A DNA stretch of 64,000 nucleotides. It comes from Providencia vermicola (lineage in GTDB: Bacteria; Pseudomonadota; Gammaproteobacteria; Enterobacterales; Enterobacteriaceae). The stretch lies in assembly GCF_010748935.1 (NCBI RefSeq), contig NZ_CP048796.1:1057001-1121000 (forward strand), given 5' to 3'. Made by a program: the position numbers and the translations under genes. This document shows, one piece after another, positions 60,393 through 64,000 of the stretch. Below the pieces are notes generated by a model. It worked only from the letters and a program-made list of their open reading frames with translations, made no database searches and was not told the origin of the DNA. Position 1 is the stretch's first letter. Each line of letters opens with the position of its first letter.

Positions 60393-61667
60393 TTAACGGG
60401 GTTGTTTGAGTGCCTCAAACATGCCTTGAGCGAGATACTCTGACGTATTTTGAATACCAGGCACAACAAAATAGTAACCGCCACCAAAAGGTTTAATATA
60501 GCGCTCAAGTGGCTCGCCATTAAGGCGTTTTTGGGTATCAATAAAACCGGTTTTAAGATTTTTTTGATATGAAACAAAGATTAGCCCCATATCGAGTAGC
60601 CCATTAGTTGTTAAACCAAGAGAATAACTATAGCTACGGCGCCTTAATTTAGCCGTATAACGCTCAGGGTTGCGAGGCTCAGCACGGCGCATATGAGAAT
60701 CAAACAATATGCGATCGCCATGAGGATCTTTAGCAAATTCAGGATCGTCATGTTCCTGCTTCATACCAATAGGCGCGCCGCTATCTTTATGACGACCAAA
60801 GTCGTTTTCTTGGTCTTCGAGGGGCGTTCTATCCCAAAATTCAAGATTAAACCGGATAAGGCGCACTGCTTGATAAGTGCCACCAACACACCATTTAGGT
60901 TCTTTGTTATCCTCTGTGACCCAAATCAATTCATTCATCAGTTGGCTATCGCTGGTTGGGGCATTGCCAGTGCCATCTTTGAAACCAAATAAATTGATTG
61001 GCGTTGAGTGGTTATCAATATCTCGTGAAGGTAAAAAACCATCTATTTTCCAGATAGGGAACATCAACGGAGCGGTATGGCGCAAGAGATCGCGTAATGC
61101 ATAGATGACACTTTCTTGGCTATTGGCGCAAATTTGTAAACTAATATCCCCGCCACACCATTGCTGTTCCAGTCTATCATTGGGGAAGCTTGTCATTTCA
61201 ACAAGGTAACGAGGCTTGATTTTATCCAAACCAAATCGAGCATCGAATAGGCTATGACCTAATGAAACGGTAACAGTCAAGGAATCAGGTTGGAGGTTGC
61301 TCCCAAGAATGCCGGATTCGGCTGGTGGCATACGATCATTGTGAGTGTTAGGTGCTTTTTGTACTTGTGTGAGATAGGCAATCCTATTTGTCAAAATTTC
61401 AAACAGTTTTTGTAATTTATCAAGTGAGTCGGCAGTGACATTAAAGGCAATAAATGAAGCATTTTTTTGTTCTGGCGTTAATACCCCTGCTTGATGTAAA
61501 CCTTCATAAGGGATGGTTTTCTCATAGGAAGATTGGCATTGGTTTTGACGAGTATTTGCTGCCAGGGTTGGGGCTGCTGCCATAAAGCTGCCAACAGCTA
61601 AGGTTTTTAGTGCATTACGTCGAGAAAAGCTAATTGACGTAGCATGGTTATGTGATTTCGCCTTCAT
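60393..61667 (-). CDS. efeB: Deferrochelatase/peroxidase EfeB
   Basis: 424-residue dye-decolorising (DyP) heme peroxidase exported by Tat. The N-terminus carries SRRNALKTLAVG with the twin arginine. GFKDGTGN contains the catalytic Asp of DyP enzymes, and conserved Arg and His follow. In E. coli EfeB assists ferrous iron uptake with EfeU and EfeO. It is the last gene of the operon, 11 bases after efeO. Confidence 0.94.
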   Translation of the reverse strand: MKAKSHNHATSISFSRRNALKTLAVGSFMAAAPTLAANTRQNQCQSSYEKTIPYEGLHQAGVLTPEQKNASFIAFNVTADSLDKLQKLFEILTNRIAYLTQVQKAPNTHNDRMPPAESGILGSNLQPDSLTVTVSLGHSLFDARFGLDKIKPRYLVEMTSFPNDRLEQQWCGGDISLQICANSQESVIYALRDLLRHTAPLMFPIWKIDGFLPSRDIDNHSTPINLFGFKDGTGNAPTSDSQLMNELIWVTEDNKEPKWCVGGTYQAVRLIRFNLEFWDRTPLEDQENDFGRHKDSGAPIGMKQEHDDPEFAKDPHGDRILFDSHMRRAEPRNPERYTAKLRRRSYSYSLGLTTNGLLDMGLIFVSYQKNLKTGFIDTQKRLNGEPLERYIKPFGGGYYFVVPGIQNTSEYLAQGMFEALKQPR

Positions 61668-61678
61668 GGCTTGTTACC

Positions 61679-62581
61679 TCAATACTTGTAATACACATCA
61701 ACACCGAGCTGATATCGAAGTTGTGCAAGATCTTCAGCCTGTTGTGTTAATACAGAATAAAGCGTCATCATGTCTTTTTTATCAAACTGCTTATAACTCT
61801 GATAATGATTAGGTGTTAATTGATATGGTTTGATAATACGATAGGCTTCTAGGTAATTATCTTGGATGCGCTGAAGTTGTTTTGGCTCGATAAAAGGAGC
61901 CAGTACGTTGATCACTTCTTGTGAGCCACGTAGATTTGCAGCAATATCCGTTAAATCAGATTGGCTATAGATATTTTCTTTGCCAGCCATTTTGGTTTCT
62001 AGAATCATCTCAATAAAATCTGCTGATGCTTGAACCAATTTGGGGATTTCAATATTTTCAGTGGCAACCCGCTTTTGCAAATCTTGTGCTTTCATGAGTA
62101 ATTCATCGGTTGCACGCATCGCAGCGGTATTATCTTTGCGATCAAATAATTGATATTCAACGAGATGAAAACCAGTAAAACGATAATCTTTTTCTTTATC
62201 AAGAAAATAGTCAGCCCTTGCATTGATTATGCGGTCAGTATTACCAAATAGAATGATGATAGGACGAACGGATTCATAATATTGATGAGCTTGGATGTAA
62301 GCTCGCTCGGCTGCGGTTAAATCACCGACTTTAAGGCTGCTCTTTAAGATTTCTAACTGAGAAAACATGTCCTGTAATTGAGTACGCGTATAGTCTAAAT
62401 AGGCTCTGATAGCAGGATGATATTTTTCAGGGGTTGGGATATCCCCCTTAGCGATAATGATATCATCACCCGTTTGTACTGGGGACCTCAATGCTTTGGC
62501 CAGCGCAGAGGTAGGCATCGCCATCATTAAAACTAAGCTTATACCCAATAGTATTGGTGTAGATATTCTTGTATTACGCAT
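61679..62581 (-). CDS. efeO: Iron uptake protein EfeO/EfeM-type (imelysin M75 domain only)
   Basis: 300-residue periplasmic protein. A signal peptide (about 1-27, cleavage after ALA) is followed directly by the M75/imelysin domain, with HxxE in GFHLVEYQLF. E. coli EfeO is about 375 residues because it also has an N-terminal cupredoxin domain. That domain is absent here and is encoded separately at 63419-63754. The ATG at 62581 overlaps the efeU stop by 8 bases (ATGCGTAA). Confidence 0.9.
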   Translation of the reverse strand: MRNTRISTPILLGISLVLMMAMPTSALAKALRSPVQTGDDIIIAKGDIPTPEKYHPAIRAYLDYTRTQLQDMFSQLEILKSSLKVGDLTAAERAYIQAHQYYESVRPIIILFGNTDRIINARADYFLDKEKDYRFTGFHLVEYQLFDRKDNTAAMRATDELLMKAQDLQKRVATENIEIPKLVQASADFIEMILETKMAGKENIYSQSDLTDIAANLRGSQEVINVLAPFIEPKQLQRIQDNYLEAYRIIKPYQLTPNHYQSYKQFDKKDMMTLYSVLTQQAEDLAQLRYQLGVDVYYKY

Positions 62582-63407
62582 GTTTTTTACCTCGAGAAAA
62601 CAGCGTGATAACGATAATCCAATAAAGCACAAATGTAATAACACTTAACCATATAGGCTGTGACCGATAAGCAAAGAAAGAAGAAATAAAGTTACCGGCA
62701 ATATTTGAGTCATCAAGCAAAGCCGTGGTATCCCATGCAGGATAAATTAAAAATTCAGGGATAGGATAATCGTATTCAATGAATAAGTTAGCGCTTTCTT
62801 CAACCCCTTTGAGTAAGAGAGAGAGGGCAAGAAATAATAGAATGACGCCTGTCGCTTTAAAAAATATCTTCCATGAAACAAAACGATTAGTGAGTAAGAA
62901 GGCATAGAGTGTCAAACCTGCAATTAAAATACCGGCAGCAACTTCTATCGTAAATTCGGAGGCATTTTCAGCATTTAATGACATGATAAAACTAGACAGG
63001 AAGACAACAATTTCACTTCCTTCGCGAGCAATGGCAATGGCAATAATCAGCGTAGCTCCCCACCAATTGTGGTGTGCTGCATTACGGCTAATACCCGATT
63101 CAATTTCAGATTTTAAGGACCGACCATGTTTATTCATCCAATATACCATTTGGACGATCAAAACACAGGCAAGCAATTCCATAAAGATCATAAATAGAGA
63201 TTGACCCGTATCATCGAGAACGTTAAAAACACCATAAATCAATAGTGCTAATAGAACAGAAACGATAAGGCCGAGGGCAACTCCCCCCCATAAAAACTTC
63301 ATGCCATTGCGAGAGTCAGGATGGTGTTTTATCCAAGCATAAATAATGCCAATGACTAGCAATGCTTCAAAGCTTTCTCGCCAGACAACAAATAGAACTT
63401 GCCCCAT
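62574..63407 (-). CDS. efeU: Ferrous iron permease EfeU (FTR1 family)
   Basis: 277-residue inner-membrane permease with seven hydrophobic segments. The two REXXE iron-binding motifs are RESFE (residues 10-14) and REGSE (about 128). The frame is intact, unlike the frameshifted efeU of E. coli K-12. It follows the cupredoxin gene by 11 bases and overlaps efeO, so it is the second gene of the iron-uptake operon. Confidence 0.94.
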   Translation of the reverse strand: MGQVLFVVWRESFEALLVIGIIYAWIKHHPDSRNGMKFLWGGVALGLIVSVLLALLIYGVFNVLDDTGQSLFMIFMELLACVLIVQMVYWMNKHGRSLKSEIESGISRNAAHHNWWGATLIIAIAIAREGSEIVVFLSSFIMSLNAENASEFTIEVAAGILIAGLTLYAFLLTNRFVSWKIFFKATGVILLFLALSLLLKGVEESANLFIEYDYPIPEFLIYPAWDTTALLDDSNIAGNFISSFFAYRSQPIWLSVITFVLYWIIVITLFSRGKKHA

Positions 63408-63418
63408 AATTTATCCTT

Positions 63419-63754
63419 CTATTTCGCGATGATCTCACCTTTTGGGTGAGACAGGTGGAAATCATCAAAAAAGGTATAACTTCCCGGTTTTAGGGGAGCA
63501 ATAACCACAACAGAGCTAGCTCCCGGCGCGAGAACTTTTTCTTTACGCAATTGTGTGCTTTCAAACTCAGCGGGTTCAGTTCCTGTGTTAGTTATTTTGA
63601 TACGAATAATCGTTTTTGCAGGAACTTCAAGCACACGTGGGATTAAATCACCGTTCTTCATTTCTAATTCAACGGTAAATTTTTCTGCTGCGAAAGCCGC
63701 ATTGGGTATGAGTGCTGAAAATAGCAAAAGGGCTAAACTTAGTAATGTTTTCAT
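63419..63754 (-). CDS. Periplasmic cupredoxin-domain protein of the Efe system
   Basis: 111 residues: a signal peptide (about 1-22, cleavage after AFA), then a single cupredoxin-like beta domain (FTVELEMKNGDLIPRVLEVPAKTIIRIKITN, PLKPGSYTFFDDFH). It resembles the N-terminal domain of E. coli EfeO. It lacks the Cys of blue copper proteins; His and acidic residues near the C-terminus (FDDFHLSH) could bind metal. It is the first gene of the operon, 11 bases before efeU. The ATG at 63754 begins the signal peptide. Confidence 0.82.
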   Translation of the reverse strand: MKTLLSLALLLFSALIPNAAFAAEKFTVELEMKNGDLIPRVLEVPAKTIIRIKITNTGTEPAEFESTQLRKEKVLAPGASSVVVIAPLKPGSYTFFDDFHLSHPKGEIIAK

Positions 63755-63828
63755 TTTAGTGGCTCTAAACATAACGACAAATAAAAGGGCTATACGCAGC
63801 AATTAAGCAGCGGCTAGCCCTGAAATGA

Positions 63829-64000
63829 TATACCCGTTATATTGCAAGTCGCAGCGTTGTTGACTCCTTTCTGTACACGGGGGGATCGTTTCTAGCTATT
63901 TCCCGTGTTGCATATGCTTGTCGTTTTGCCGCGTCGAGAATAACGCTGAGTATCGATCTGTGGGTTAGTAGCTACCTTTTCGGCCTACACCCGCATAGTC
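63829..64000. repeat. Possible dispersed intergenic repeat (left half)
   Basis: From ATACCCGTTATATTGCAAGT onward, the sequence resembles a long palindromic intergenic element I recall from Serratia, Yersinia and relatives, with a TTGCAAGT(C/T)GCAGCG arm and a TTGCCGC(C/G) segment on the far side. The right end is outside the window. No gene is visible in these bases. Confidence 0.35.

Overview
The window is an AT-rich chromosomal segment (about 40% G+C by eye) of a member of Enterobacterales, most likely Morganellaceae and probably Providencia. The basis is the conserved order queE/queD, cysJIH, cysG-cysDNC, ftsB-ispD-ispF-truD-surE-pcm-nlpD-rpoS, miaE-mutS, together with the codon and base use. 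The genus is inferred, not proven. I saw no rRNA, tRNA, CRISPR array, integrase or insertion sequence.

Layout. 1-4100: tail of a YafD-like phosphoesterase, an empty stretch, then a sulfur operon (sulfide:quinone-oxidoreductase-like flavoprotein, DUF1641 protein, methionine gamma-lyase). 4100-6900: ProY-like permease and the queuosine precursor genes queE and queD. 7100-23500: sulfate assimilation genes cysJIH and cysG-cysDNC, separated by a trehalose operon (treR, treB, a GH65 phosphorylase, beta-phosphoglucomutase and a sugar porin) in which phosphorolysis appears to replace the usual TreC hydrolase. 23880-33760: core genes ftsB to rpoS, then miaE and mutS on the minus strand. 34150-39100: a ThDP-dependent 2-keto acid decarboxylase, a small BhsA-like periplasmic protein, ridA-dadA and a LysR regulator.

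39290-49350 is the most notable region. It carries, in colinear order, homologues of the cargo genes of transposon Tn10: gltS, a small monooxygenase-fold protein, an ACT protein, an ArsR-type regulator, tetR(B)-like, tetA(B)-like, then tetC-like and tetD-like. No IS10 is present, both tet operators are intact, and TetD is 310 residues rather than the 138 I recall for Tn10. Between tetA and tetC lie a decayed HxlR regulator, an NfsB-like nitroreductase and a benzoylformate-decarboxylase-like enzyme that I do not recall from Tn10. This looks like the native chromosomal form of the locus that a Tn10 ancestor captured, and it would fit the known intrinsic tetracycline resistance of Providencia.

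49430-64000: a second RidA-family protein, a periplasmic lactonase, a 67-residue unknown, adenine permease plus adenine deaminase, a LysR regulator, a DUF2165 membrane protein, a secreted von Willebrand A protein, a GH20 hexosaminidase, and an iron-uptake operon (cupredoxin, efeU, efeO, efeB) in which the two EfeO domains are encoded by separate genes. The last about 170 bases resemble a dispersed intergenic repeat.
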